64,000 bases of DNA, from assembly GCA_026225945.1 (NCBI GenBank), contig JAMJFZ010001133.1, forward strand, positions 15,712,001 through 15,776,000, in the 5' to 3' direction. Made by a program: the position numbers and the translations under genes. The notes beneath the pieces were generated by a model. The model worked only from the letters and a program-made list of their open reading frames with translations. It searched no databases and was not told the DNA's origin. The stretch is from Cricetomys ansorgei (Eukaryota; Chordata; Mammalia; Rodentia; Nesomyidae). Below are positions 1-10,409 of this stretch, in pieces (position 1 is the first letter of the stretch; each line of letters begins with the position of its first letter).

Positions 1-78
1 GCAAAGCTGAAAAGGTCCCGTAGAGAATCACAGTTTCTAATGGCAAAAAAAACCTTCAACACAGATCTTCTGGAATAG
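1..78 (+). CDS. Hesx1: Hesx1 homeobox protein, C-terminal end only
   Basis: The frame starting at base 1 reads AKLKRSRRESQFLMAKK and continues through a short tail ending DLLE to a TAG at 76-78. This is the end of the homeodomain (the AKxKR that follows WFQNRR) and the short C-terminal tail of HESX1/Rpx. Only the last 25 codons are inside the window; the homeodomain body and the N-terminal eh1-type repressor region lie upstream. Family knowledge: HESX1 is a nuclear paired-like homeodomain repressor needed for forebrain, eye and Rathke's pouch development, working with TLE and NCOR corepressors and antagonising PROP1. The match to the tail I remember (KRSxRESQFLMAKK) and the position upstream of Il17rd in tandem both support the call. 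The last residues differ slightly from the human and mouse tails as I recall them, which fits a different rodent. Confidence 0.9.
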   Translation, partial: AKLKRSRRESQFLMAKKTFNTDLLE

Positions 79-315
79 CTAGAAAATTACACATGTGAGA
101 TCCTCTTCTAATTGCAGAGCACGTGGAATCAATGGAAATATAAAGTATTTAAAATGTTACAGTTTCTTTTCTGTATCTAATCTGAATATTGTAATTCTTT
201 CTGAAACGATTGCAAATAATTATGATTCTAGCATAGTACACATTATATTTGGGTATTTTTAGTTACAATAAAATCCTTCCCTATGTATTTTAATAAAAAG
301 TTTCAGAAATGACAG
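79..315 (+). other. Hesx1: Hesx1 3'UTR with two poly(A) signals
   Basis: AT-rich sequence after the stop codon with AATAAA at 267-272 and again at 292-297. Either could direct cleavage, giving a 3'UTR of about 210-240 bases. The exact cleavage site cannot be read from sequence alone. Confidence 0.6.
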
Positions 316-564
316 CCATTTTAATATATTTTATTCTTTGGGAATTTCAGAGATATATGCACATGCATTTTAATCCTACTCATCCCTTCTCTTCCCCCTA
401 ACACTTTCCAGATGCACCCCATTATTCTCACTCCCTCCCTTCAACAAAAACTATTTTCAAGTGAGTAAAATTAATCTAATAAATTAGTATGTGTACTAAG
501 ATCACCAAGCTCATAACTAAATGAGTCCGCAGGCCTGATGCAACTTATGAAGTATTTCAAAAAT

Positions 565-594
565 ATGATGATGATGATGATGATGATGATGATA
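565..594. repeat. (ATG)n microsatellite
   Basis: About ten consecutive ATG units. Bases 316-564 and 595-845 around it are AT-rich unique sequence with no recognisable feature. Confidence 0.9.
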
Positions 595-845
595 ATGGGT
601 CCAATTTATTTCAATTAGTTTCTCTCAGGCACATTTTGAAACACAATAATACACACCTATGTTATAGAATGAGTTATTCATGAATCTTCTGTTGATTTCT
701 GGCCATGTGTCCAAACAAATCCTTACAGAACACCAATTTCAAGTTGTTATTTTTTTTTAAAGTCATCATGCAAATTATGGATATGAAACCATCGGCTCAC
801 GTACTCCCTCCATTGTATTGTACTGCTCAGAAGAATTAGGCTGCA

Positions 846-1022
846 GGGCTGGAGAGATGGTTCAGAAGGTATTTGCTGCCAAGCCTGGTGACCTAGGTGC
901 CTTCAATTCCGCAGATCCCACATGGTGAACAGAGACAATCAACTCTGGCAAATTGTCTCTGATCTCTACACCCACACACCACAAATAAATAAGTGCAATT
1001 TTAACATTTTTAAAAATAAATA
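846..1022 (+). mobile_element. B3 SINE
   Basis: Starts GGCTGGAGAGATGGTTCAG and runs through the B3 signature 'tgctgccaagcctggtgacc', 'cccacatggtg' and an A-rich tail. tRNA-derived rodent SINE of the B2/B3 superfamily. Confidence 0.8.
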
Positions 1023-1025
1023 ATA

Positions 1026-1162
1026 CTGCTGAGCAGTGGTGGTACATGCCTTTCATCCCAGCACTGGGGAAGCAGAGGCAGTTTGAGGCCAGCCTGGCCT
1101 ACAGAGAGAGTTCCAGGATAGCCAGGGCTACACAGAGAAACCCTGTCTCAAAAAAAACAATA
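1026..1162 (+). mobile_element. B1 SINE
   Basis: 7SL-derived B1: GCAGTGGTGGTACATGCC, CCCAGCACTGGGGAAGCAG, GCCAGCCTGGCCTACAGAG, then GGGCTACACAGAGAAACCC and a short A-tail. Directly abuts the preceding B3. Confidence 0.9.
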
Positions 1163-1230
1163 AAGTAATTAATTAATTTTCAAATAAATGCAAGTTTTCA
1201 AATAGCTTTCAGGTCCATTTAAGATGGTCT

Positions 1231-1440
1231 TCTTTTGTTTTTTTTTAATATTTTATTTATTTTTACTCTATGTATATTGGTCTTTTGCTTGCGTGTATGT
1301 CTGATGAGGGCATCAGATCCCCTGGAACAGGAGTTACAGACAGTTGTGAGCTGCCATGTGGTTGCTGGGAATCTGAACCCAAGTCCTCTGGAAGAACAGC
1401 CAGTGCTCTTAACTGCTAGCTGAGCCATCTCTCCAGCCCC
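1231..1440 (-). mobile_element. B2 SINE, antisense
   Basis: Reverse-oriented B2: T-rich stretch, 'agggcatcagatcccctgg', 'gccatgtggttgctgggaa', and the tRNA-like head reversed (ending TGAGCCATCTCTCCAGCCCC). The + strand open frame here is a read-through of the SINE, not a gene. Confidence 0.9.
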
Positions 1441-2976
1441 TCCTTTCGTTGGTTTAAGTGACAGTGATCATCTGGTTTGTTTCTGTTTTCAGTTTAATGG
1501 CTCAAATCAACTACATACTTCAGTACCATGCTGTGCTGACCAGCTTTTTGTACGCGCTCTAGCACAGCTGCTGGAAATGTTGAGGGCTTTCTATGTGACA
1601 AACCATACCAGCCACCTGAAGACAAAACACTAGGTGTTTGTTTTCCAGTTAAAGAAAAAACCTAGCTGGGTAGGTTTCTGTTTGGTTTTGAAATGTTAGC
1701 TTGAATCTCTATTCCGTCCAGTGGCAGCCAGGTTTCAGTTTTCTTTACCTAAACTGAATTTCCCCTTCTTTTTCTATCTCTCCTAACCCTCTGCCCACAC
1801 TGTCTCCTGTGAGTACCAGGATGAAGTCTCTTATTGACTTATCAAATCTATCGCCACTACACATTGTTCCCTGGGGCATTTACTTATTTACTGGAAGACA
1901 TCTGGCCATTATGTGTGAGCTCGACTCGGAACTTTGTAAAACCGTTTATGACAGCACATTTGGGGTGGAGAGGTCTGTTTGCCAACAATCAGCCGGCAAT
2001 AAACTACTTATTCTTTTCCACTATTGTCAACACAGGGAGGGAGGAGAAAAAGAAAATGAGCAGAGCTGTCACCAGGAAGCCTGAGGTTAAAGGGCTTCTC
2101 AGGACGACTGGGCCACTCCTTCCAGCATAAGGAACTATGGCTGTTAGGAAATAGTACTAGTACTAGGAATAGTGACAGTACCACTAATAGCAAGAGTAAT
2201 AAACAGAGCAGTCCTTATGAAGCACACCAGCCAACACTTCTCCACTAGCAGCTTTCTTTGCTCTGCACTGGGCTCCTATGAAAATGTTGAGTTTGATAGT
2301 TGGGAGCTAACCAGAGCAAGAGGAAGGGGCAACGTGTCCTGTAACATGAGCAAACTTATTTTATTTTGTAAACAATTCACATACAAGCGCCTTCAAGTCT
2401 CACCCTTCAGAGACAGCCGCCATTGGATATTTTTATAGATATCTTGTATCACAGAAAATTGTTAGTTTTTCTGTTCGTTTTGCTTTTGTTTATTCAACAT
2501 GATCATAATTTGCCATGCCCTGCCTCATCAGAGTTATTGTTCCTGCTCCTCAGTATCTGCTTAGTGTATAGGATTCTATTTCTTGAACAGAACAAGAAGC
2601 TACACTACAACATTTGAGCGTTGCTGAAGTAGTGTTTTTCATAAATTCTAATTTCAAACCAAAACCACAGTTTGTCTGCGATTAAACCAAACTCATAAAG
2701 AGAGTGAAGAGTCTGTAAAAAGAAATTCCACACTCGGAAAGAAAATGAAATAGCTTCGTAAACATTGGTCAACAGTTCACAATCTTTGGAAAGAAAGTGT
2801 GAAAACTGGTGCATCTAAGAAGTGTGATGAGGAAAGAGGCAGTAACCTGGTGACCTCTTCACCTCTGCCCTCCCTGCACAGCGTTACGCAATTGATTCCG
2901 GGGGTCCTAAAACTCAGCTTGGCTTGTAACTAAGATAAGTTATTGTAAAACTGATGGCACCATGCTTTATAACTGG
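1441..2976. other. Unique intergenic sequence, nothing assigned
   Basis: No rodent SINE, LTR or coding exon recognised. Two overlapping + strand frames at 1809-2130 lack homology I recognise, plausible splice context or codon bias, and look like chance. Confidence 0.6.
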
Positions 2977-3060
2977 AATAGCAGTGGGCTTAGTAGTAGA
3001 GCATTAACCTAGCACGCATCAAACCCTGCGCTGTACCTCCAGTGCCACGGAAAATGAGGA
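2977..3060 (+). mobile_element. ID-type SINE, degenerate
   Basis: tRNA-Ala-like body: 'gcttagtagtagagcattaac', 'ctagcacgcat', then 'accctgcgctgtacctccagtgcc', matching the ID pattern of A box, B box and 'ggttc-ccagc' end with many changes. Confidence 0.6.
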
Positions 3061-4609
3061 GGGCTACAACTGTAATTGAAATAAATAATATTTAAATGTA
3101 AGAAAGACTAAAAGAGTTTGCAGTGTTGAAAATAACTGTAAACGCATGGTATAACCATTCATTTTAAAATATTAGTAACAATAGCAGTTCTATTATGATT
3201 CTTACGAGACAAATTCATATTACATAAGAATATTCGAGGAGCAGGATAACACAGTATTTCCCATAAAAGCATTTTCAAAACCTGAAAGGTATAACTGATC
3301 TCATTAGAGAAAATAATGAGTCAGTAACACTTTGGCAATTGAAATTGCTGAAGTTTGTAAAGAATATAATGACATTCAGGGGAAAGCTGGAAGTTAGCTT
3401 TGAGAGGCGGGGGAAAAAACAAGCAAAATGCAAAGCTAGGGTAGAATTCTCTCCCTGGAGCTCAAGGCTCTAATCCACAGCTTATCTCAGCTGCTGGTGA
3501 CCCCGGGCCTTTGTCTCCACTAATGCTCAGGACAAGGTGAACAGTAGTAGCAAATCAAACTAATGCAGTCGGGCTAATACCTGCAGCGTCTCTATTCTCT
3601 AACGTCCACCCAAATGAAGTTATTTGGTCTCCTGTAATGGCATTTGTCTCTCCTAAAGCCAGCTAGACAAAGCCCATCGGTAAAGAGTTCTGATGGGAAC
3701 AATGGCTGTGCGCTGGTGGTCAGCTTTGGAGTTAATCAGCAGCTTTCCCCACTCGCATCTTATCACACATCACACAAATGGCACAAGCTGCCACTACCAA
3801 ACCCAGCACACAGGAACGACCCGGGACTCTGGGACAGGGAGAGTGAGCTAGTCTGTTGACCTGGCATGAAACCCAAGTCACTGAGGTGATCAGTGACTCG
3901 CGGACTCTGTTCTCCTAGCCCGAAACGGGACACAAACTCTACTGTCTTCGGCTTGACCTGGTGCTCATTTTCTGTCTCCTGTTAAACTCACAACGGGCAG
4001 TGGAGGCAACTCTCTGATTCTCACTGAGACTCCCGACCCTGTGAGGGTCAGCCCTTTCCATTTCCCTCTCCTAGTTTCTCATTCTCACCCTTCAGTGCTA
4101 ACTGGCCTTGGCGAGCATGGTGGTGTCAACAAACTTCATTGAATTAGTTTGCAAATGAACTAATGAACTTCACAAACGAAGCCCTCGCAAAAGAATTCCA
4201 CAAACTAAAAAGCTGATTGCCATCCATCTTCCTTCTGTTGTAAAATCACTAACATTTAGGAACCAAGCTGTCTGTCTATTCTCTAGTCTCCTAGGACGGC
4301 TGACAGGACCATTGGCTCTAACTGATAGGACAGGGCAATTCCAGTAGATTAAAGGACAGTGTAGGTTACGTCCTATTGTCCCATTTGCCACATGAAAAAC
4401 TAACAAATGGGGACTTGAGAGGTAAAAAATACCTGCTGCAGCAAACGTAAGAACCAATGAAGAGGCACCTGTCTGGAACCCCATTGCTAGCTGGGGTTTG
4501 GGATGGGACTGAAACAGCTGATTCCTGATACTCACTGCTCAGCTAGCCTAGCTGAACTGATGAACTCCAGGTTCAGTGAGAGAACCTGTTTCAGAACTAA
4601 GGTGAAAGG
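3061..4609. other. Repeat-free intergenic block with SOX-like motifs
   Basis: No mobile element recognised across about 1.5 kb. Three HMG/SOX-type motifs lie close together: CTTTGTC at 3509-3515, GACAAAG at 3666-3672 and AACAATGG at 3698-3705. This is a candidate distal regulatory element between Hesx1 and Il17rd; function is inference. The frames at 3644-3859 (+) and 4170-4535 (-) show no recognisable protein. Confidence 0.4.
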
Positions 4610-4611
4610 GT

Positions 4612-4805
4612 CAATGATTTGGCTCAATTGACAGAGGTTCCCACCACCAAGCCAGACAACCTGCATTTGATCCCTGGGTCCCACGTGGTGGAAGGAGAGA
4701 ACTGACCCCCCTAAGTTGTCCTCTGACCTCCACACAAATACCATGACATGCACACCCCGACCCACACACATACACACTGGCATATGTGCACACACATACA
4801 CACAG
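4612..4805 (+). mobile_element. B3 SINE
   Basis: 'ttcccaccaccaagccagac', 'gggtcccacgtggtggaagg', 'aagttgtcctctgacctcc' and a CA-rich 3' end are the B3 signature; the head is diverged. Confidence 0.8.
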
Positions 4806-4880
4806 TGAAACAAATCAGTTTTTTAAGGGTGAAAAACAACTGAGGAGTAGAATGATGTGGATCTCTTGCCTACACATATG

Positions 4881-4882
<2 letters not shown>

Positions 4883-4914
<32 letters not shown>
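4883..4914. repeat. (CA)n microsatellite
   Basis: Sixteen CA units, followed by a mixed CA/TG tract to about 4948. Confidence 0.95.
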
Positions 4915-4917
<3 letters not shown>

Positions 4918-4948
4918 ACACATATGCACGCCACACACATGTGTGCAC

Positions 4949-5431
4949 AAACCTAGCAAATAACAATGGACCTGAGCCGGCTCATTCTGCCAAACCCTAG
5001 CTGACCCATAGACTCGGAGGCAAGTTCTCAGCCTCTTAGTTTAAAGAGTTACAAAGTCAGCACTGCAGTGGCTCTAGAGATACGGTGGAATCTCCTCATG
5101 ATGTGTACCGGTTTGTGTGTAGTAAACATGTGATGACCATATTTGCTCTGTTTCTGCACACTTGCCTCAGTTCTAAGAATGCTATGTGAAACTCAATGCC
5201 AATGTGATGAGATTTGATGGCGGGGCCTTTGGAAAGTGGGTGGTGGTGGGGGAAGCCCTGATAAATGGAATCTGCCCCGGCTCCCTTACCCTTCCTATAC
5301 AGACACATAGCAAAACCCAGCCTTGAAGAACCAGACATGTCTTTACAGAAGTAAATGATGTTTGGCCAAATATTCTGACACCATGGATGAATTAGTCAAG
5401 TTGATATGTGAAATTAACTAACATTGTATAC
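4949..5431. other. Unique intergenic sequence
   Basis: Nothing recognised. The minus-strand frame at 5096-5338 shows no known domain. Confidence 0.5.
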
Positions 5432-5479
5432 AAAAAACAAAACAAAACAAAACAAAACAACAGCAAAAAAAAAAAAAAA
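5432..5479. repeat. (CAAAA)n and poly(A) low-complexity tract
   Basis: Repeated CAAAA units followed by a run of about 15 A. Probably a SINE-type tail, but no SINE body could be recognised upstream. Confidence 0.8.
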
Positions 5480-5549
5480 GACTGCTATGTTGTATACTTT
5501 TAAATAATGGATTTGTGCTGTATAAATTCTATCTCAAAAATTCTTTTCT

Positions 5550-5630
5550 GCAATTTTGGGGATTGCACATGAGCACATCATTCTGCTGCTAAGCTATCTC
5601 CTTAGCCCTTTGCTTTTTTTTTTTTTTTTC
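5550..5630 (-). mobile_element. ID-like SINE fragment, antisense
   Basis: 'gggattgcacatgagcac', 'ctgctgctaagctatctcc' and 'tagccctt' resemble a reversed tRNA-type SINE; a poly(T) run follows at 5612-5629. Partial and diverged. Confidence 0.4.
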
Positions 5631-5639
5631 TTTTAAGAC

Positions 5640-6087
5640 AGTAAAAAGAGGTTTGGTAGATAGGAGCTCTGATCACAGAGAAGGCCTGGGCGGCATTTAG
5701 AAGGGCAGTGCTTCTTGGAGGGAAAAGGATGGCAAGAAAGGGAGAGGTGCCCTTCGAGGCTGTACAGTAGGGGGAAAGGAATGAGAGCCAGAAACAGAAG
5801 ATGCACGCGCGCTGTGTTGGCTTTCTTGCTGGCGTGCCTGTACTGCGGTAACATATTGGAGGTGACTAGGGCACAGGTTGACGTCATTCAAATGAGTTAA
5901 GGAAAAAAGCTTTTTATGTTGCACTTGTAACGTCTGTGCTCAACAGCTGCAAAAGGTATTTCCTTCAGTCCCACATAGATGGATTAATGAAAAGAGGGCC
6001 TCTCTAGGAAGACTAAGGGGACATGCCAATGCCGCCTTCCAGCACAGTGTGACAGGCGTTCAGTGAATTCGTAAGGGATGGATGGGA
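5640..6087. other. Unique intergenic sequence
   Basis: Overlapping short frames on both strands (5633-5924) are mutual shadows with no recognised product. Confidence 0.5.
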
Positions 6088-6165
6088 ACTAGAACCATGA
6101 CACAGTGGTGGAGCTCCTGCCTAGCACGCAAGAAACTGGCCCTTGGAGGACCATTAGCAGAAAAC
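6088..6165 (+). mobile_element. ID-type SINE fragment
   Basis: 'cacagtggtggagctcctgc', 'ctagcacgcaagaaactggc' resembles the ID 'agtggtagagcgcttgcctagcacgc' core. Confidence 0.5.
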
Positions 6166-6517
6166 CTCGGAGCCCTTGCAATATCCTGCCTGGTAAAAAT
6201 ACATTTGTATTCCCGGGTCTTGCTCATGCTAGATAAGTGATTTGAACTATGTAATTTAAGGTGATGGCTTAGACCCCACTGTATCAGGGTTGTCTGTAAA
6301 AGGGCTGGAACCTGAGTGATTAAGGTCAACCACATGCCCAGTGACCATTGCCCAGTGGAAACCTAGATTCCAGGGCTCCATTGAGCTTCCCTGGTTGACA
6401 GTGTATATGTTCTGTCACTCATCGCTGGGAGAATCAGGCACTGCCTGTACTGCTATCCTGGAGTAGGTCATCTTTGAAGCTTGTTTCTGGCTTCTTTTGG
6501 ACTCTTCCCTCTACTTT

Positions 6518-6708
6518 TTATCTCTACAAGATCTCATGTATTCCAGTCTGGCCTTGAACTTGCTATATAGCTGAGGATGACCTTGAACTTCTGATCCTCT
6601 TAGTGCTGTGATTACAGGAATGTGCCTATTCTGTACCGTGCTAAAAATCAATCCTTGGTGCTCCCTAGACAAGCCTTCTACCAACCGAGCCACATCCTCA
6701 GCCCTTAA
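6518..6708 (-). mobile_element. B4 (ID-B1 composite) SINE, antisense
   Basis: 'tggccttgaacttgctatat', 'gatgaccttgaacttctgat', 'gctgtgattacaggaatgtg', then the reversed ID part 'ccaaccgagccacatcctca'. B1 tail and ID head in this order identify B4 in reverse. Confidence 0.8.
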
Positions 6709-6965
6709 CTTTTCTGATTTTAATCTGTTATTTTTTTGTGGTAGAAAGCCTAACTATGAGAACACCAACTTTCCTGCTTCCTGTCAGTAGAAATGATTGG
6801 AGCCTAAGTCACTGATTCTGAGAATAATCTTGAGGACTCTGACCTCTCTGTAGCAGAAAGATTTCTGGAAAGTCCTCCCAAATGCTTAGGAAGTAAACAC
6901 AATTCCAAATGATCCAAATGTGTGCTTTCAAACATTTTTCAACATTAAGAATTGTTAAGTGCAGA

Positions 6966-7128
6966 GGCTGGAGAGATGGCTCAGCACTTAAGAGCACTGG
7001 TCCTCTTCCAGAGGAGCCAGGTTCAATTCTCAGCACCCACATAACAGCTCACAACTGTCTGTAACTCCAGTTCCAGGGGATCTGACACCCTCATGCCAAT
7101 GTACATAAAATAAAATAAAATTAATTAT
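6966..7128 (+). mobile_element. B2 SINE
   Basis: GGCTGGAGAGATGGCTCAGC, 'ttaagagcactggtcctctt', 'cagcacccacataacagctc' and the terminal (TAAAA)n-type tail. Confidence 0.9.
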
Positions 7129-7130
7129 TA

Positions 7131-7256
7131 GGGGTCTGGAGAGAAGGCTCAGCAGTTAAGAGCTCTGACTGCTCTTCCAGAGGTCCTGAGTTCTAGGACA
7201 GCCAGGGCTACACAGAGAAACCTTGTCTTGAAATACCAAAAAAACGGGGGGGGGGG
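7131..7256 (+). mobile_element. Chimeric SINE: B2 head joined to B1 tail
   Basis: 7131-7193 is the first 60 or so bases of a B2. At GAGTTC (7188-7193) the sequence switches to the last part of a B1 ('taggacagccagggctacac', 'agagaaaccttgtctt'), then a short A-run and 11 G (7246-7256). GAGTTC occurs in both families, so the junction fits a deletion or template switch at microhomology. Confidence 0.8.
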
Positions 7257-7796
7257 AGATAATTAATTCATGCCTTTTGTCTTTAATTTGTATTAGTGGG
7301 AGGAATGCTGGGCTCTACAGTCCGTTCTCCTGTGAACCGATGCACTTGGGTCGTGAGGGACATCTAAGCCCCAAGGAGCATTTTGTCGCCAGGTCTCATT
7401 CTTAATGTTGTATTTGAACACCCTGTATCTTAAAAACCCATCATCAGGCATGGATGTAGCATGGTAGCAGACCACATGGAAGGCCCTGGGATCCGCGCTC
7501 ATGTACTCCCAAACACCCACGAAAAAGAGGGAGTCTGAAACATGAGTGCCTGGTGATTTTATGTTTAAAATGATGATGCCTGGGGCTGAGGAGAGGTGCT
7601 GTGGGCGAAGTGCTTGCTGTGAAAGCATGAGGACCTGAATTCGGATCCCCAGCACCCATTTAAAAAGGGTGTATGTCTGTGATTCCAGAGCTGGGGAGGT
7701 GGAGGCATGTGGACCCCTGGGACTTGCTGGTCAGCCTACCTAGCCAACTCCAGGTTTAGTGGAAAACCCTGTCTCAAAAGTAAAACGGAAAGTGTT

Positions 7797-7930
7797 AGGA
7801 CACATTCTTACAATCCCAGCACTTGGGAGATGGAGGCAGTAGGATCGGGAGTTCAAGATCAGCCTCAGCTATATAACCAGTTTGAGGCCAGGCTGGGATA
7901 CAGGAGACCTTCTCAAATTTTTTTTAAAAA
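7797..7930 (+). mobile_element. B1/B4-type SINE inserted in the RSINE1
   Basis: 'acaatcccagcacttgggag', 'atggaggcagtaggatcggg', 'tttgaggccaggctgggata' and a T/A-rich end, located inside the larger RSINE1 element. Confidence 0.7.
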
Positions 7931-7975
7931 GTTTATAGCAATTAGAGAAGACACCTCACATAGACCTCTGGCTTC

Positions 7976-8032
7976 CACATGTACACATGCACGCACACAT
8001 GCGCGCGTGTGTGCGCGCGCGCGCGCGCGTGT

Positions 8033-8065
<33 letters not shown>
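7976..8065. repeat. 90-bp alternating purine-pyrimidine tract (CA/CG/TG)
   Basis: Every base from 7976 to 8065 alternates pyrimidine and purine without a break, including a (GC)n core at about 8012-8028 and (CA)n at 8034-8062. It is the tail of the RSINE1 element. Such tracts with a CG core are the classical Z-DNA-forming sequence. Confidence 0.95.
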
Positions 8066-8216
8066 GATCCCTGAAGACTGAAGAGTGGAGCTGCTCCTGT
8101 GAGTATCTGTGGGAAGAGCTGTGCGAGCAAAGGACATAACCAAGTACCATGGTCCTGGCAGGAAAGTGATCCAGGCATAATCAGCCAGTAAGGAAAAGTA
8201 AAAAGGGTTAGAGCCA

Positions 8217-8374
8217 GCTGGTCGGTGGTGACAGTGCACACCTTTAATCCCAGCATTTGAGAGGCAGAGGCAGGCAGATCTCTGTGAGTTCGAGGCCAGC
8301 CTGGTCTACAGAGTGAGTTCCACGATAGCCAAAGTTACAACAGAGAAACCCTGTCTTAAAAAAAAAAAAAAAAG
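8217..8374 (+). mobile_element. B1 SINE, GTTACAACAG variant
   Basis: 'cacctttaatcccagcattt', 'gttcgaggccagcctggtct', then AAAGTTACAACAGAGAAACC and a 15-A tail. The right-monomer change GTTACAACAG is shared with other copies in the window. Confidence 0.95.
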
Positions 8375-8489
8375 TTAGAGCCTGGGGAAGCAGCAGCAGC
8401 TCCTCCAGTGGGAGGAGACTGTTTGTCTCAACTATTGAAAGCGAGGCTTATGTTGGGGAAAGATGCAGCTGATCTTCGATTTAAGAAAA

Positions 8490-8735
8490 CCCATTCTGGG
8501 CTAAAGAAACAGCTTTGGAGTTAAGCACACTGACTGCTCTTTCAGAGGACCTGGGTTTGATTCCCAGCACAGATGGCTAACAACTATCTGGAACTCCAGT
8601 TGCGAGGGATCCGACACTCTCTTCTGGCTCCCTTGGGTACTGCATGCATGTGGTGCACAGCTGCAGGAAAAAAACAAAAACAAAAAAAACCAAAACACAT
8701 AAAATAAAAATAAAGAAATCTTTATAAAAAGAAAG
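8490..8735 (+). mobile_element. B2/B3A-type SINE
   Basis: 'tttggagttaagcacactga', 'ctgctctttcagaggacctg', 'cagcacagatggctaacaac', 'gatccgacactctcttctgg' and a long CAAAA/TAAAA tail. Confidence 0.85.
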
Positions 8736-9168
8736 GAAAGAAGGGGGAGGGAGAGCAGCACTCTGACCTTGGCGTGGTGGTAATTACACTTGTAATCCGG
8801 GTGCTCACAAGGATGGACAGTGATTGGGTCTGTGATGATTTTGAGCACTAAATTTAGCATTTGATGGCTCCTGTTCTCATTTTCTTTTGTTCCAGTTAAT
8901 AGATGCCTCGCCTCCTCAATCTTTTCTCGTTGCTGTTTCAGAGTGAATGTTTTATTGTGAAAAAAAAAAATATTCTCAAGGTTCTCAAAATTCTCAAAAT
9001 TTTAAAACATAAGGAAATTAAGTCACTAACCAGCAGCCTACCATCCTGGTACAGTTGCTGCTCTGCAACAAGCCCATGCATCTTGTACAAAAAGCCTCCG
9101 GTCGAACATGTACCTTTATAATGTGCTATGTTGTTGGTGCATATGTATGTATTGAATATGTGTGCTCA
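8736..9168. other. Mostly unique intergenic sequence
   Basis: Only a short B1-like scrap near 8764-8810 ('ggcgtggtggtaatt'). Nothing else recognised. Confidence 0.4.
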
Positions 9169-9211
<43 letters not shown>

Positions 9212-9503
9212 GGGAATGCCTCTGTGCACAGAAGCCAGAGGTTTGCAGCTAGTGTCTTCATCGTTTGCTTTCAACCTTACGTTTGAGGCAAAGTGTCCCA
9301 TGAGCATGGAGCTCCTTTATTAGGCTAAGCTGGCCAACCAATGAGCTTCGGAGTTGCCTGTCTTTGCTCCTAAGCCAGCACTGGTGTTTTATACACATGC
9401 TACAATTCCTGGCTTTGATTGCGGTGCTGAAAATCTGAATTGAGGTCTTAATGTTTGTGCAGCAAGCACTTCACCCACTGAGCCATATCCTTGGTCCCTG
9501 TAA
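9169..9503 (-). mobile_element. RSINE1/B4 SINE, antisense, with (TG)n tail
   Basis: (TG)n at 9169-9209 is the reversed CA tail. Body: 'cagaagccagaggtttgcag', 'taggctaagctggccaacca', 'gcagcaagcacttcacccac', 'tgagccatatccttggtccc'. Same family as the copies at 16330 and 31040. Confidence 0.75.
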
Positions 9504-9631
9504 TGTGCTTTCTTTCCTCATATAAAACACTGCAAAGCAGCATATGTGTGGAAAGCAAGAGGTACGCGTGAGCAAAACAGTCACACAAACAAATAAATAA
9601 ACATTAAAAAAACTAATGTTACCATCAGGGT

Positions 9632-9838
9632 AGAGTGCTACAGGCAGTTGATAGAATGCTTGCCTGGCATGCCTGTGGCCTGGGGTTCAATCCCTAGTAC
9701 AGCATAAACTAGGAGTGGTGGTACAGGCCTATAATCCGAGCATATAGGAGGTAGAGGCAGGGGAATCAGAAGTTCTAGGTCATCCTCAACTACATAGTGA
9801 ATTCAAGACCACATGAGACTCTGTTTCAAAAGGCAGTA
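9632..9838 (+). mobile_element. B4A SINE
   Basis: ID-like head ('agttgatagaatgcttgcct', 'ggggttcaatccctagtaca') followed by B1-like part ('gtacaggcctataatccgag', 'catcctcaactacatagtga'). Confidence 0.85.
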
Positions 9839-10409
9839 GTAGTAGTGCTACAAAGAGCTTAGAAAAATATAAAACCAAACATCAACGAAACATAAAACCC
9901 CACAAAAAGGCCATCAGTTCAGTCCTACACGAGGCCTGCACTGGATGAAGGAAAACAGAATTCCACTGCCCACAATTTCTTTACCATTCGTGCATGTTTC
10001 CTCAGTCACAGACCTTTAAAAGCTACAGCTTTGAGCCTGTAAGGTTAGAAAAGGCAAGTAATTTTCTTAAAAGTCAAAGGAAGGGCTAAGAGATTTAAAA
10101 ATTAAAATACCAGAAAACATACTCAAAACAGAGGAGCAATTTCCTCCCAGAAGGGAATGTGATGCCAGCGAGAAATCCCTTTGTTTATTTTTCATGGTCT
10201 TAACCTGAGCAACAGAGAAAGCAAGGAGCTGTGACAGGGAGTGCCTTCCTGCACCCTGGCGGGGATGGCCCCGTGAGCACTGTAGATGTCTCAGGGTTAG
10301 CCGGGATCTTCAAAGAAACTGACTCAAAACCCTAATTGTATTTTCAGCTCCATCTTGGATTGATGGCTGGCTCGGTTCACTGGCTTGTCATCATCTTAAT
10401 TTCTCTTTC
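9839..10409. other. Unique intergenic sequence
   Basis: No element recognised; precedes the retroviral relic. Confidence 0.4.

Larger units (their letters stand above)
7580..8065 (+). mobile_element. B4/RSINE1 SINE, interrupted by a B1-type insertion
   Basis: Head 'gggctgaggagaggtgctgt', 'gcttgctgtgaaagcatgag', 'ccccagcacccatttaaaaa', then 'tgctggtcagcctacctagc' and 'ccctgtctcaaaag' to about 7796. The element resumes at about 7931 with 'agagaagacacctcacatag', 'acctctggcttccaca' and ends in a long CA/CG tail. Intervening sequence is a separate SINE fragment. Confidence 0.75.

Noticed and set aside
846..1022. tRNA-like A and B boxes in B2, B3, B4 and ID heads
   Set aside because: These are SINE promoters derived from tRNA genes, not functional tRNA genes; cloverleaf folding is not preserved. 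The same applies to every tRNA-type SINE listed.
4883..4914. Regularly spaced repeats as a possible CRISPR array
   Set aside because: Simple dinucleotide repeats without spacers in a mammalian genome.
7913..8256. Minus-strand frames with Cys-Val and Ala-Arg repeats
   Set aside because: Translations of the CA/CG repeat in the RSINE1 tail.
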